Made by a program: the position numbers and the translations under genes
From: an uncultured Planctomycetota bacterium
GTDB taxonomy: Bacteria > Planctomycetota > UBA1135 > GCA-002686595
Assembly (NCBI GenBank): GCA_903928115.1
Contig: CAIYPP010000141.1
Location: forward strand, 1 to 64,000
Reading direction: 5' to 3'
Length of the DNA stretch: 64,000 nucleotides
Shown here: positions 25,149-34,467 of the stretch, piece by piece
Numbering within the stretch: the stretch's first letter is position 1
Layout: every line of letters starts with the position of its first letter
The notes under the pieces: model-generated
Told to the model about the DNA's origin: nothing
What the model saw: only the letters and a program-made list of their open reading frames with translations
Database searches by the model: none

Positions 25149-27044
25149 ATGAAGAACCGCTTCCTCTTCTCGCTCGGCGGCCTCGGCATCGCGCTCGGCG
25201 CGCTCGTCGCGGTCAACTTGGTCTCTCGCGCCGCCGTGACGAGTGCGCGCATGGACCTCACGGAGAACCAGCTCTTCACGCTCTCCGATGGCTCGAAGTC
25301 GATCCTCTCCGGCCTGCAAGAGCCGGTGAAGCTGCGCTTCTTCCGCTCGCGCAAGGAAGCCGAGAAGTACGTCGGCCCCTACTCGCGCCGCGTCGAGGAG
25401 TTCCTGCGCGAGTTCGAGACCGCCGCCGCAGGCAAGCTCGCGATCGAGCTGCTCGACCCCGAGCCGTACTCCGAGACCGAGGAGCGCGCGATCGCCGCCG
25501 GCCTCAAGGCCTACGCGGGCTCGCCCCTCGGCCCCGACGAGCAGCTGTACTTCGGCCTCGTCGGCTCGAACACCGTCGGCGACGAGAAGGCCATCGCCTT
25601 CCTGAGCCCGGCGCGCGAGCGCTTCCTCGAGTACGACCTCGCGAAGCTCGTCTACGACCTCTCCAGCCCGAAGAAGACGGTGGTCGGCGTGATCTCGTCG
25701 CTGCCGATCGAGGGCCAGATGGACCCGATGAACATGCGGCGCGAGGCGCCGCAGCCGTGGGCCATCGTCGACCAGATCCGCGAGTTCTACGAGATGCGGC
25801 CGATCCAGCCGACGTCGCTCTCGGTGCCCGAGGACATCGGAGTCCTGTTCGTCGTGCACCCCAAGTCGCTCTCGCAGGAGCAGCTCTACGCGATCGACCA
25901 GTTCGTGCTGCGCGGCGGCAAGCTCCTGTGCTTCGTCGACCCGCTGTGCGACGCCGACATGCCGCCGCAGGACCCGCAGAACCCGATGGCGCAGTTCACG
26001 GCGGTGCGCAACTCCGAGCTGCCCACGCTGTTCGACGCCTGGGGCATCCAGAGCCCGAAGGACCGCCTCGCGACGGACCGCAAGTTCGCGACGCCCGTGA
26101 CGTGGCAGCGCCGCGGCACGCTGGAGCAAGTGCCGTTCACGGCGTGGCCCGCGATCCCGCGCGAAGGTGTGGCCGAAGGTGAGGTCTCGACGAGCGAGCT
26201 GCAGATGCTCGCCTTCAAGTACCCCGGCTTCCTCGAGGTGAAGGAAGGCGCGACGACGACCTTCACGCCGCTCGTGCAGACCTCGGACGAGTCGATGGAG
26301 CTCGCGGCCGAGACCGTGCGCTTCTCGCCGGATCCGCCGAAGCTGCTCGCGGAGTTCTTCCCCTCGGGCAAGAAGCTCACCCTCGCCGCGCGCATCGGTG
26401 GCCGGTGCAAGAGCGCCTTCCCCAACGGCAAGCCGGAGTCGACCGTCGACACGACGACGACCGCCGAGCACCTCGCCGAGTCGAAGGGCGACATCGCGGT
26501 GGTCGTGGTGGCCGACGTCGACTTCCTCGAAGACCGCTCGTGGGTGCAGATCCAGAACTTCGTGGGTCAGCGCATCCCGTTCAAGATCGCCGACAACGGC
26601 GACTTCGTGATGAACACGCTCGACTTCATGCGCGGCTCGACGGACTTGGTCAGCCTGCGCGCGCGCGGCGTGTCGTCGTACCCCTTCCAAGTGGTCGAGG
26701 ACTTGAAGCGCGTCGCGGAGCAGAGCTTCCGCGCCGAGGAGCAGCGCCTCACCGACGAGCGCCAGAAGACGGAGCGCGAGCTCAACGACCTGCTCTCCAA
26801 GTCGGGCGACAATGCGGAGCAGGTGCTGATGAGCGCCGAAGTGCAGTCGAAGATCGAGGACCTGCGCAAGACGCTCGTCGACACCAACCGGCGCCTGCGC
26901 GAAGTGCGCTTCAACCTCAACAAGGACGTCGAGAGCCTCGGCACGCGCCTCAAGGTGATCAACATCGTGCTCGTGCCGCTCGTGGTGATCGCCGTCGCCC
27001 TGTTCGTCGCCTTCTACCGCCAGAACCGCCGCAAGACGGCCTGA
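25149..27044 (+). CDS. gldG: GldG-family ABC-associated protein
   Basis: The 631-residue protein has an N-terminal membrane helix (about 8-28), a large extracytoplasmic region, a predicted coiled-coil near 530-600 (RLTDERQKTERELNDLLSKS) and a C-terminal helix (about 603-625) with a basic tail. This is the GldG plan: the domain VKLRFFRSRKEAEKYVGPYS at the start of the soluble part, and DPLCDADMPP further on. It presumably binds the transporter substrate or partner outside the membrane. It is 9 nt from the DUF4340 gene. Confidence 0.88.
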   Translation: MKNRFLFSLGGLGIALGALVAVNLVSRAAVTSARMDLTENQLFTLSDGSKSILSGLQEPVKLRFFRSRKEAEKYVGPYSRRVEEFLREFETAAAGKLAIELLDPEPYSETEERAIAAGLKAYAGSPLGPDEQLYFGLVGSNTVGDEKAIAFLSPARERFLEYDLAKLVYDLSSPKKTVVGVISSLPIEGQMDPMNMRREAPQPWAIVDQIREFYEMRPIQPTSLSVPEDIGVLFVVHPKSLSQEQLYAIDQFVLRGGKLLCFVDPLCDADMPPQDPQNPMAQFTAVRNSELPTLFDAWGIQSPKDRLATDRKFATPVTWQRRGTLEQVPFTAWPAIPREGVAEGEVSTSELQMLAFKYPGFLEVKEGATTTFTPLVQTSDESMELAAETVRFSPDPPKLLAEFFPSGKKLTLAARIGGRCKSAFPNGKPESTVDTTTTAEHLAESKGDIAVVVVADVDFLEDRSWVQIQNFVGQRIPFKIADNGDFVMNTLDFMRGSTDLVSLRARGVSSYPFQVVEDLKRVAEQSFRAEEQRLTDERQKTERELNDLLSKSGDNAEQVLMSAEVQSKIEDLRKTLVDTNRRLREVRFNLNKDVESLGTRLKVINIVLVPLVVIAVALFVAFYRQNRRKTA

Positions 27045-27053
27045 GAGAACGCC

Positions 27054-28292
27054 ATGAACTCCAAGACTCTGTTGGTCACCGGCCTTGCGACCGCCGTGCT
27101 GCTCGCTGCGGGCGTGTACCTCTCCGAGCGGGGCGCGAGCCCGTCGGCGACCGCACACGACCTCCACGGCCCGTTGTTCGCGGAGCTGCGCTCGCGCGTG
27201 AACGACGTCGCGGAAGTGACGATCGCCTCGGGCGCGACGACGTGCACGCTGAAGAAGGCGGGCGCGACTTGGGGCGCCGCCGACAAGGGCGGCTTCCCCG
27301 TCGACTTTGGCAAGGTGAAGGCACTCGTCGTCGGCATCTCCGAGCTGGAGAAGGTCGAGGCCATGACGCGCAACCGCGAGTTCCACTCCAAGCTCGGCGT
27401 CGAGGACGCCGCGGGCGAAGGCGCGACGAGCAAGCGCGTGACCCTCAAGGACGCGTCCGGCGCGGTGCTCGCCGACGTCGTGCTCGGCAAGAGCAAGCCG
27501 ACCCAAGGCGCGTCGTCGCGCAGCACGCTCTACGTGCGCGTGCAGGGCGATGACCAAGCGTGGGAAGCGACGGGCTCGCTCAACGCCGACGCGAGCTCGA
27601 CCAGCTGGCTCGACCGCAACATCAGCAAGGTCGAGGAGAAGCGCGTCAAGCGCGCCTCCGTCGCGCACCCCGATGGCGAAGTCGTGGTCGCGGCGCGCGC
27701 GGCGCAGGACCAGACGAACCTCTCGGTCGAGAACGTTCCGGCGGGCAAGGAGCTGCAGTGGGACGGCGTCGCGAACGGGATCGCGAGCTCGCTGCAGTAC
27801 ATGAGCCTCGACGACGTGCAGCGCTCCGAGGGCTTCGACATGGCGGGCGCAGTCCAGACCGAGTTCGCCTGCTTCGACGGTCTCGTCGTCACCGCGCGCT
27901 CGATCGAGAAGGACGGCAAGACTTGGGTCACGCTCGCTGCGAGCTTCGATGAGTCGCAGCGCGCAGCCGCCGCCGGTCCCGAGGCTCCGCCCGCGGAGGG
28001 CGAGGCCGCGACGCCGCCGAAGCCGGAGCTGAAGTCGGTCGAGCTCGTGAAGAAGGAAGTCGACGAGCTCAACACGCGCTGGAGCACGTGGGTGTTCAAC
28101 GTGCCGGGCTACAACGGCGCCAACCTGCGCAAGCGCATGAAGGACCTGCTCAAGCAGGACGCGCCGACCGAAGGCGCGCTCGAAGACGACGCGCTCGAAG
28201 CGATCGACTCGGCGCCCAGTCAGCCGGTCGAGGACCACTCGGGCCACGACCACACCGACAGCGCGACACCGCCGAAGAGCGACGGTCGCTGA
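27054..28292 (+). CDS. DUF4340 protein of the Gld-type ABC operon
   Basis: The 412-residue protein has one N-terminal membrane helix (TLLVTGLATAVLLAAGVYLS) and two or more repeated beta-rich DUF4340 units: DVAEVTIASGATTCTLKKAG and, later, RVKRASVAHPDGEVVVAARA. Between 300 and 330 an acidic, proline/alanine-rich linker appears, and the C-terminus is acidic with histidines (HSGHDHTDSA). DUF4340 genes regularly sit after GldG genes and probably form an extracytoplasmic part of the same complex. Confidence 0.85.
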   Translation: MNSKTLLVTGLATAVLLAAGVYLSERGASPSATAHDLHGPLFAELRSRVNDVAEVTIASGATTCTLKKAGATWGAADKGGFPVDFGKVKALVVGISELEKVEAMTRNREFHSKLGVEDAAGEGATSKRVTLKDASGAVLADVVLGKSKPTQGASSRSTLYVRVQGDDQAWEATGSLNADASSTSWLDRNISKVEEKRVKRASVAHPDGEVVVAARAAQDQTNLSVENVPAGKELQWDGVANGIASSLQYMSLDDVQRSEGFDMAGAVQTEFACFDGLVVTARSIEKDGKTWVTLAASFDESQRAAAAGPEAPPAEGEAATPPKPELKSVELVKKEVDELNTRWSTWVFNVPGYNGANLRKRMKDLLKQDAPTEGALEDDALEAIDSAPSQPVEDHSGHDHTDSATPPKSDGR

Positions 28293-28328
28293 GCGAAGCA
28301 CAGCGCTCCGCTTCGCGGTGGACATGAC

Positions 28329-28369
28329 GCGGGCCGTCGAGCGAGTGCTCGGCGGCCCGCGCTGCTTTT
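28329..28369 (+). terminator. intrinsic terminator of the Gld-type operon
   Basis: GCGGGCCG (28329-28336) pairs with CGGCCCGC (28353-28360); inner GAGC/GCTC (28339-28342 and 28347-28350) extends the stem across a 2-nt mismatch. A short T-run follows (TTTT at 28366-28369). It lies 36 nt after the last gene. Confidence 0.7.
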
Positions 28370-28395
28370 CCTTGGCGGTGGCACCCGCGTGGCTG

Positions 28396-29097
28396 TCAGT
28401 GCGCGCGCGAGCCGCGCTCCTTCTTGAAGAGCAGGAGGTGGTTGAAGCCGCGCAGGAAGAAGTTCCCCTCGGCCGCAGCCTTGTGGTACGCGGGCTTCTC
28501 CAGCGTGCGATTGCCGCGCACGACCGCGATGTGATCCACGGGGCGGAAGCGCTGGGCGAGCATGCTGAAGAGCTGGACGCCGAGGCCGACGAAGCCCCGC
28601 TTCTTCTCGAACGTGTCGGAGACGTACACCGCGAGGTAGCGGCGGTCCTTCAGCACACGGTCGGTCTCCGCGAACACGCGCCCCATCGCCTCGAAGTAGC
28701 TGCCGTCGAATGCGTCGAGCTTGCCGATGCAGTCGGGCTCGTCCGAGTAGTCGATGTGCGTGCCGTACGGCGGATCCATGAACACGAAGTCCGCCTTGCC
28801 GTCTTCGAGCGGCAGCTTGCGCGCATCGGCGCGGAAGATGTCGGGGCGCGTCGGACGCACGTCGTAGCCGAGCGCGCGGCGGCGCAGCTCGCGCGCAACG
28901 TCGAGCGTCGTGCCTCCGCCGCAGAACGGATCGACCACGAGGTCGTCCTCGCGCGTGTAGCGCTCGAGCACGTTCCAGATCACGTAGGTCGGCGTCGCGC
29001 CCTTGTAGCGCGGGTCGCCGAGCGGCTCGTGCCCGTGCTGCTGCGACGGGTAGTACCAGAGCGTGGTGGTCTGGAGCTTCAGCGGCGGTCTGTACAT
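28396..29097 (-). CDS. orphan N6/N4-type methyltransferase
   Basis: The 233-residue protein has a SAM-binding motif VVDPFCGGGTTLDVAREL, followed by a catalytic DPPYGTHIDYSD. DPPY is typical of amino-methyltransferases acting on adenine N6 or cytosine N4, or on guanine N2 in tRNA (Trm11/UPF0020 type). The motif-I-then-DPPY order together with DPFCGGGT keeps both options open. No restriction nuclease or specificity subunit is adjacent, so this is a solitary enzyme. The gap to the divergent alpha/beta hydrolase is 23 nt. Confidence 0.75.
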   Translation of the reverse strand: MYRPPLKLQTTTLWYYPSQQHGHEPLGDPRYKGATPTYVIWNVLERYTREDDLVVDPFCGGGTTLDVARELRRRALGYDVRPTRPDIFRADARKLPLEDGKADFVFMDPPYGTHIDYSDEPDCIGKLDAFDGSYFEAMGRVFAETDRVLKDRRYLAVYVSDTFEKKRGFVGLGVQLFSMLAQRFRPVDHIAVVRGNRTLEKPAYHKAAAEGNFFLRGFNHLLLFKKERGSRAH

Positions 29098-29120
29098 GCC
29101 TCAGAGGTTACGCTGCGCGC

Positions 29121-29831
29121 GTGTCCGTTTCGCAGCCCTCCACCGAGCGATTCGAGTTCGAAGTCGCCCACCCGCGCGTCGCGTGCGTCGGCGCGCGCAT
29201 CGACGAGCCCGCCTCGGGTGCGCGGGAAGCGTGCGTGCTCCTCGCCCATGGCTCGGGCGTCGACATGGACCACCCGTGGATGGAGCTTGCCGCGCGCTCG
29301 CTCGTGGTGCGCGGCTTCTGCGTGATGCGCTTTCGCTATGCGTACATGCAAGTCGCCGCGGGGCTCGGCCGCGTGCAGCCTCCGGACCGCGCGCCGAGCT
29401 TGGAAGACGTCCATGGGCGCGCGCTCGCCGAGCTGCGGCGTCGCCGTGCGCCGCGCCGCGTGTTGCTCGCGGGCAAGTCGATGGGCGCACGTATCTCGAC
29501 GCACCTCGCTGCGAAGGGCGAGGCAGTTCACGGGCTCGTGCTCTACGGCTATCCGCTGCACCCGCCGCACAAGCCCGAGAAAGAGCGCAGCGAGCACTTC
29601 GCCATGCTCGTCCAGCCGGCGCTCTTCCTGCACGGCACGCGCGACGAGTTCGGCACGCCGGACGAGCTGCGCGGCGCGCTGCGGCGCTACGCGGGTCGCG
29701 TGACGCTCGAGATCATCGAGGGCGGCGATCACTCGCTGGAGCGACCGCGCGCTGCGGCGGAGCCGATCGAGGCCGTGCTGACGCGCGCAGCGGGAGTCGT
29801 CGACCGCTGGGAACGCGAGATGTGGCCCTGA
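29121..29831 (+). CDS. alpha/beta hydrolase of the KANL3/Tex30-like type
   Basis: The 236-residue hydrolase shows a nucleophile elbow GKSMGA (serine near residue 119), an aspartate in HGTRDEFG (near 173) and a catalytic histidine in EGGDHSLE (near 203). The sequence GYPLHPPHKPEKERSEHFA after the elbow is characteristic of the KANL3/Tex30 group; substrate unknown. It starts with GTG and is cytosolic. Its 3' end is 32 nt from the convergent small membrane protein gene. Confidence 0.82.
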   Translation: MSVSQPSTERFEFEVAHPRVACVGARIDEPASGAREACVLLAHGSGVDMDHPWMELAARSLVVRGFCVMRFRYAYMQVAAGLGRVQPPDRAPSLEDVHGRALAELRRRRAPRRVLLAGKSMGARISTHLAAKGEAVHGLVLYGYPLHPPHKPEKERSEHFAMLVQPALFLHGTRDEFGTPDELRGALRRYAGRVTLEIIEGGDHSLERPRAAAEPIEAVLTRAAGVVDRWEREMWP

Positions 29832-29863
29832 GACGGAAGTGCCGGCTCGGCGGCGCGAGACTC

Positions 29864-30055
29864 TCAGGCCCGCTCGAGGCGCGTGAGCGGAAGCACAGCA
29901 GCCGGCGGCTCCACCATCGAGGTCGGCAACGGCGCAGGGCGCGGCTGCAAGCGCTCGCGCGCGGCCTCCAGTTCGCCCGCGATGTACCAACCGGCGACGC
30001 CCATCACGGTGAGGGCGAAGGCAGCGGCAACGGCGATCAACTGGCGCTGAGACAT
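29864..30055 (-). CDS. small single-pass membrane protein
   Basis: A 63-residue protein with one membrane helix (about 4-24, LIAVAAAFALTVMGVAGWYI) and a proline-rich tail. A further in-frame ATG would add 18 residues without a clear role. I do not recognise it. Its coding reality rests on the clean helix and the position between genes. Confidence 0.4.
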   Translation of the reverse strand: MSQRQLIAVAAAFALTVMGVAGWYIAGELEAARERLQPRPAPLPTSMVEPPAAVLPLTRLERA

Positions 30056-30155
30056 GGCGGGGACGCTCGGGTTCGTTCCGGAGGCTACTAACCTGCTCGG
30101 TTGGAACAAGTTACGCGCCCCGTCTCCGGAAGTTGGGCCGTGGAATTATTTCACG

Positions 30156-30175
30156 GGCGAGTATTCGCGCTCGCC
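30156..30175 (-). terminator. possible terminator of the M3 peptidase gene
   Basis: GGCGAG (30156-30161) and CTCGCC (30170-30175) form a 6-bp hairpin with an 8-nt loop, 20 nt beyond the peptidase stop. On the minus strand it is followed only by a mixed AT-rich stretch (TGAAATAATT), so it is a weak candidate. Confidence 0.35.
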
Positions 30176-30195
30176 TGTAAAAAACCTCAAAAGAC

Positions 30196-32124
30196 CTAGC
30201 CGCGGTTGAGCCAAGCCTCGAAGGGCGCGGTGCTGTAGTCGCGCCCGAGGAAGTCGCGGGTCAGCTCGGCGGCGTCCTTGGTGCCGCCGGCGGAGAGGAT
30301 CGAGCGTCGGTAGCTCGCCGCCACCTGCCGGTTCATCAGGTCGCCCTCGAAGCGGCTGAAGAGGTCCTTCGCGATCACGAGCGACCACATGTAGGTGTAG
30401 TAGATCGCCGAGTAGCCGTTGAGGTGGCCGAACGAGGCTTGGAAGGCGGTCCCCTCCTCGTGCGGGAAGGGCAGGAAGCGCGCCTTGAGCGCGACCATGC
30501 GCTCGGTGGTGTCGAGCCCGCGCGGGTCGCGGTCGTGAAGCTCGAGCGCCAGCGCGGCGTAGTACATCTGCGTCGCCACCTGCAGGCCCTTGCCGTACTC
30601 CTTGGCGGCGCGCATGCGCGCCACGAGCTCCTCGGGGATCGGCTCGCCCGTCTCGTGGTGTCGGGCGAAACGCTGGAGCACGCCCGTGTCCCAGGCCCAC
30701 TCCTCGTACATCTGGCTCGGCGCCTCGACGAAGTCCCACTCGGTCGCGATGCCGCTGAAGGCGAGGAAGCGCTGACGCCCACCGAAGAGGTGGTGCATCA
30801 GGTGGCCGAACTCGTGGAAGAAGGTCTCGACGTCGCTGTGCTGCAGGAGGCCGGGGTCCGTCGCGGTCGGGCGAGGGAAGTTGCAGACGAGCGCCGCCTT
30901 CGGGATGCCGTCGTCGACTCCGACGGACAGGTCGAACATCGCGCCGTGCTTGTACTTCTGCGGGCGCGGATGCATGTCGAGATAGAAGCGCGCGACGTGC
31001 TTGCCGCCGTCGAGGACGTCGTAGCACTCCACCGAGTCGTGCCAGCGCGCCTCGCTGTCGTTGCGGCGGAACTCCAACGAGAAGAGGGCCGCCGTCGTGG
31101 CGAGCACGCCGTCGCGGACCGCGCCGTAGGCGAGGTACGGCCGCACGGCAGTCGAGTCGAAGTTCAGACGCTCGGACTTGATGCGCTCGATGAGGTACGA
31201 CTTCTGCCAGTCGTGCAGGATCGCCGCGCTCGGCTCGTCGCGCCGGGCCATCGCCAGCATGTCCGCGAGTTCGGCGCCGAGCCGCGTGCGCGCGGCGGCG
31301 GCGGTGCGCTCGACGAACGCGACCGCGTTGCCCGCGCTCGCGATCATCTTGTCCTCGGTGACGTACTCGGCCCAAGAGCGGTAGCCGAGCAGCGTCGCGA
31401 GCTCGTGGCGCTTCTCGAGCATCCCTTGCAGCACCTCGATGTTGCGGGGTGTCGCGCGGCTCACGCTCGCGCGATAGAGCTCGCGCCGCAGATCGCCGCG
31501 CTGCGCGTACGACATGAACGGGTGATAGTCGGGCCCATCCGTCGTGATCACGACCTCGCCGCGCTCGTTCTGCGGGTGAGCGGCGAGGTAGTCCGCCGGC
31601 AAGCCCTTCAGCCCCGCGTGACCGTCGCCGATCGTGATCGAGCGCGTGTCCTTCGCGATGTTGCTGTCGAACTCGATGCCGAGGAGCGTGAGCTCGTCGT
31701 TGAGCTTCTGGATACGCTCGCGCGTCGCATCGTCGCGGTCGACGCCGCTGCGGCGGAAGTCGCGCAGCGTGTTGCGCAAGAGCCGTGCTTCGAGCGGGCT
31801 CGCCGCCTGCGCCGGATCGAGACGCGCGAGGCGCTCGTACACCGCGCGATTCAGCGAGAGCTCCGAGTAGTAGGTCGAGAGTTCGACCGTGAACTCGTTG
31901 GAGACGTCGCGCACGCCTTCGAGCGGGTGCACTTGGCTCGCGAGGCCGATCGCCCCGCGCACGCGGTCGAGCGGGCGGCCGATCGCATCGAAGCTCTCGA
32001 TCACCTGCTGGAAGGAAGCGTCCGCGGGGAGCGCGAGGAAGCGCTCGAGCTGGACGCGGGATTGCGCGAGAGCGGCGCGGGCGTCGGCGAGAAACTTGGG
32101 AGCGTCGAGGTCTGCGGGGAACAT
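30196..32124 (-). CDS. M3-family metallopeptidase (oligopeptidase A/Dcp-like)
   Basis: The 642-residue zinc peptidase has the gluzincin motif HEFGH (near residue 434) in VETFFHEFGHLMHHLFGG, with the third ligand glutamate likely in EWDFVEAPSQM. The FDLSVGVDDG and YYTYMWSLVIAKDLFSRF blocks are typical of thimet-oligopeptidase relatives. It degrades short peptides in the cytosol or periplasm. No signal peptide is seen with the start at MFPADLDAPKF. The inositol-phosphate synthase gene ends 112 nt upstream. Confidence 0.92.
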   Translation of the reverse strand: MFPADLDAPKFLADARAALAQSRVQLERFLALPADASFQQVIESFDAIGRPLDRVRGAIGLASQVHPLEGVRDVSNEFTVELSTYYSELSLNRAVYERLARLDPAQAASPLEARLLRNTLRDFRRSGVDRDDATRERIQKLNDELTLLGIEFDSNIAKDTRSITIGDGHAGLKGLPADYLAAHPQNERGEVVITTDGPDYHPFMSYAQRGDLRRELYRASVSRATPRNIEVLQGMLEKRHELATLLGYRSWAEYVTEDKMIASAGNAVAFVERTAAAARTRLGAELADMLAMARRDEPSAAILHDWQKSYLIERIKSERLNFDSTAVRPYLAYGAVRDGVLATTAALFSLEFRRNDSEARWHDSVECYDVLDGGKHVARFYLDMHPRPQKYKHGAMFDLSVGVDDGIPKAALVCNFPRPTATDPGLLQHSDVETFFHEFGHLMHHLFGGRQRFLAFSGIATEWDFVEAPSQMYEEWAWDTGVLQRFARHHETGEPIPEELVARMRAAKEYGKGLQVATQMYYAALALELHDRDPRGLDTTERMVALKARFLPFPHEEGTAFQASFGHLNGYSAIYYTYMWSLVIAKDLFSRFEGDLMNRQVAASYRRSILSAGGTKDAAELTRDFLGRDYSTAPFEAWLNRG

Positions 32125-32236
32125 CTTGGGGGCTCGCTGGTCAGAGCGCTTCTCGGACACGGAGGGCCCGCGAGTGAAGCGCGGGCGCAACATAGCCCGT
32201 GCGCGCCCCCGACTGGAGACCCCTGCGCGCGCCGAC

Positions 32237-33463
32237 TCAGCGCGAGTGGCGCCGCGCGTACTCGAGCAGGCGCTCGAACTGCGCGTGGAAGTCGTGGGTG
32301 CCGCCGCCGATCGGGCTCTTGAAGAAGGCGGCGGTGTGCTGGAGCTCGCCGCACTCACCCGAGCGCAGCGCCAACTCCGCGAGGCGCGCGAGGTCGATCA
32401 CCAAAGGCGCGGCTAGGGCGCTGTCGCTCCCCTGCCACGTGAACTGGAGCGACATCTGCGCGCCGAGGAAGCCCTCGAAGTGGATGTAGTCGAAGGCCGT
32501 CTTCCAGTCGCGCAGGCTCGGCACGTAGTCGATGCCGACCTTGGTGTGCACTTGCGGGTCGCCGAGGAGCGAGCGCAGCGCGTCGTCCTTGCTGCGCAGC
32601 TTCGCTTCCTTGTGCAGCGGATCCGAGAGGTTCTCGCCGTCGCGGTTGCCGAGCATGTTGTAGCCCTGCCACGAGAGAACCTTGAGACGACGCGCGACGA
32701 ACAGCGGCGCGAGCACCGTCTTCACCAGCGTCTCGCCCGTCTTGCCGTCGGCGCCGCAGTGCGGAACGCGCTTTTGGAGGGCGAGCTCGCGGAGCGCCGC
32801 CGGGGCCGAGCCGAGGCTGGGAGTGAAGTTGATGTAGGGGAAGCCTGCGGAGAGCGCAGCGTACGCGTAGAGCATCGACGCGGGCTGCGCGGTACCGGCG
32901 TCGAGCGCCACATCGAACGCTGCGAGCGTGCGCCACTCCGCGCGCGGCTCGCGGTAGGCCTCGGTGCTCGCGAGATTCACGACCACCACGGTCGAGAGGC
33001 CGTTGTCCGCGCGGAACTGCTCGAAGTCACGGCGCAGCGCGGCGATTTGCTCTCGCGGCGGAAGACCGCCGAGCGCAGCGGCCGTCGGATGCAGGTCCGC
33101 GAGGCCGACGTCGGCGGAGTCGAGAACGCCGGGCCGGATGCGCGCCTCGTAGGCGCTCGCCTCCGGCGCGGTCGCGGTCACGAGATCCGCGGGGAGGATG
33201 TTGTGACGCACGAGCTCGCCCGCCGACTGTGTCAGGCCGCGCGTGCAGACGTCGTGTCCGCCCAGCACGAGGGCGTCGAGCTTCGTGAGCGGCACGCGCT
33301 CGAAGTGCTCGCTCTCGGTCACCAGACCGATCGGCGCGATCAGGCCGCGTCGCAGCCCCGCGAGTCCATAGACCACGCACGTCGCGACCGCGCCGCGCGC
33401 GCCGATGAGCCAGAGGCCGACGCGTCCGGACGCTTCCGCTGCTTGCTGGGTGTTCTTCGTCAT
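32237..33463 (-). CDS. ino1: inositol-3-phosphate synthase
   Basis: The 408-residue NAD-dependent enzyme converts glucose-6-phosphate to inositol-3-phosphate, the first step to inositol lipids and compatible solutes. Marks: NAD-binding VGLWLIGARGAVATCVVYGL at the start, GADGKTGETLVKT, and LSWQGYNMLGNRDGENLSDP in the catalytic region, with the ending HDFHAQFERLLEYARR. Its start overlaps the stop of the upstream membrane protein gene as ATGA. It is the last member of a three-gene operon. Confidence 0.93.
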   Translation of the reverse strand: MTKNTQQAAEASGRVGLWLIGARGAVATCVVYGLAGLRRGLIAPIGLVTESEHFERVPLTKLDALVLGGHDVCTRGLTQSAGELVRHNILPADLVTATAPEASAYEARIRPGVLDSADVGLADLHPTAAALGGLPPREQIAALRRDFEQFRADNGLSTVVVVNLASTEAYREPRAEWRTLAAFDVALDAGTAQPASMLYAYAALSAGFPYINFTPSLGSAPAALRELALQKRVPHCGADGKTGETLVKTVLAPLFVARRLKVLSWQGYNMLGNRDGENLSDPLHKEAKLRSKDDALRSLLGDPQVHTKVGIDYVPSLRDWKTAFDYIHFEGFLGAQMSLQFTWQGSDSALAAPLVIDLARLAELALRSGECGELQHTAAFFKSPIGGGTHDFHAQFERLLEYARRHSR

Positions 33464-34467
33464 CGCTGGGTGTCCGCCGCCCGCGCGCGCCACGCCGAGA
33501 CCACGCCGTCGTCCTCGCGGCGCCACCATCGACCCGCGCTCGTGCCCGACTCAGGGGTGGGCGAGAGCGGGACCGCGGGGGGCGCGGGGCTCGCAGGGGT
33601 CCCGGAGGTCCGCTCGGGTTCCGGGGAGCCGCTCATTGTGAGGAGTGGCGGCCCGTTTTGCATTCCGGAAGCGTCTGGAGTCTCCGGGAACCCTCCGCGG
33701 GCGGCAGTCGGCACGCCGGCGCCACCGCCAGAGCCAAGCTCGGCCAGCGCGGCTTGAACCAGATCGGCCGCCGCGAGCTGGATGGGATCCGAGCCGGCCT
33801 CAGCGCCGCCGCGCCGTGCGTCGAGAGTCCGCAGAGCTGTGCGGAGCTCGCGCTCCAAGCGCGCGGGGTCCTGCGGTGCAGCGAGCAGCGCCTCCGCGGC
33901 GGACGCGAGCTCGCGCGAGACTTCGGGGGTCGCCGATGAAGACTGCGAGGCTCGCACCAGCGCCGCTGAGACATGGGGAAGCATGGCGCGAAGTGCCGCC
34001 GGAGTCGCGGGGCGCGCGGGAGGCAGCGCGAGCAGAACGGCGACAGCAGCGAGCGGAAGCGCCGCAAGCGCGAGCGCTGGCTTTCGAGCGGAGCGGGCGA
34101 CCACGTCCGCGGGTAGCGCCCGCTGCGTGCGCTCGACGAGCAGCGCCGCGAGTGCACCGCCGCGCGCCTCGTGCTCCCACGCCGTCGTGAAGGCTCCGCG
34201 CATTCCGAGGGCCTCGTCGATGCGCTGTGCGACCTCGATCCGCTGCGGTGCGTGTTCGACCCACCAAGTAGCGGCGCACGCGCACGCCACAAGGCCCGAA
34301 GCGCTGAGCGCGTCGGCGCGCAGCGGCTCGACGCCAGAGAGCTGCGCGGCACCGGCGGTCGCGAGCGCAGCCGAAAGTCCGAGTAGCACAGCCTCGAGGG
34401 CGCGAGCCGCGCGCGCACGGCGCAGCGTCGCGGCCACCAGCGAATCGAGGCTCGACGCTTCGCTCAT
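33460..34467 (-). CDS. membrane protein of unknown function in the ino1 operon
   Basis: The 335-residue protein has two hydrophobic segments near the N-terminus (about 25-65), a third around 138-158, then a long soluble alanine/glutamate-rich part with proline-rich, probably disordered tail. It resembles the N-terminal plan of DUF4175-type proteins (hydrophobic pair, then a RIDEALGMRGAFTTAWE stretch) but I cannot confirm this. It overlaps both neighbours as ATGA, so its production is coupled to the YdjY protein and Ino1. Confidence 0.7.
   Translation of the reverse strand: MSEASSLDSLVAATLRRARAARALEAVLLGLSAALATAGAAQLSGVEPLRADALSASGLVACACAATWWVEHAPQRIEVAQRIDEALGMRGAFTTAWEHEARGGALAALLVERTQRALPADVVARSARKPALALAALPLAAVAVLLALPPARPATPAALRAMLPHVSAALVRASQSSSATPEVSRELASAAEALLAAPQDPARLERELRTALRTLDARRGGAEAGSDPIQLAAADLVQAALAELGSGGGAGVPTAARGGFPETPDASGMQNGPPLLTMSGSPEPERTSGTPASPAPPAVPLSPTPESGTSAGRWWRREDDGVVSAWRARAADTQR

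Noticed and set aside
25128-28325. Minus-strand open frame of about 1060 codons
   Set aside because: Shadow of GldG and DUF4340 genes; arginine-rich, without motifs.
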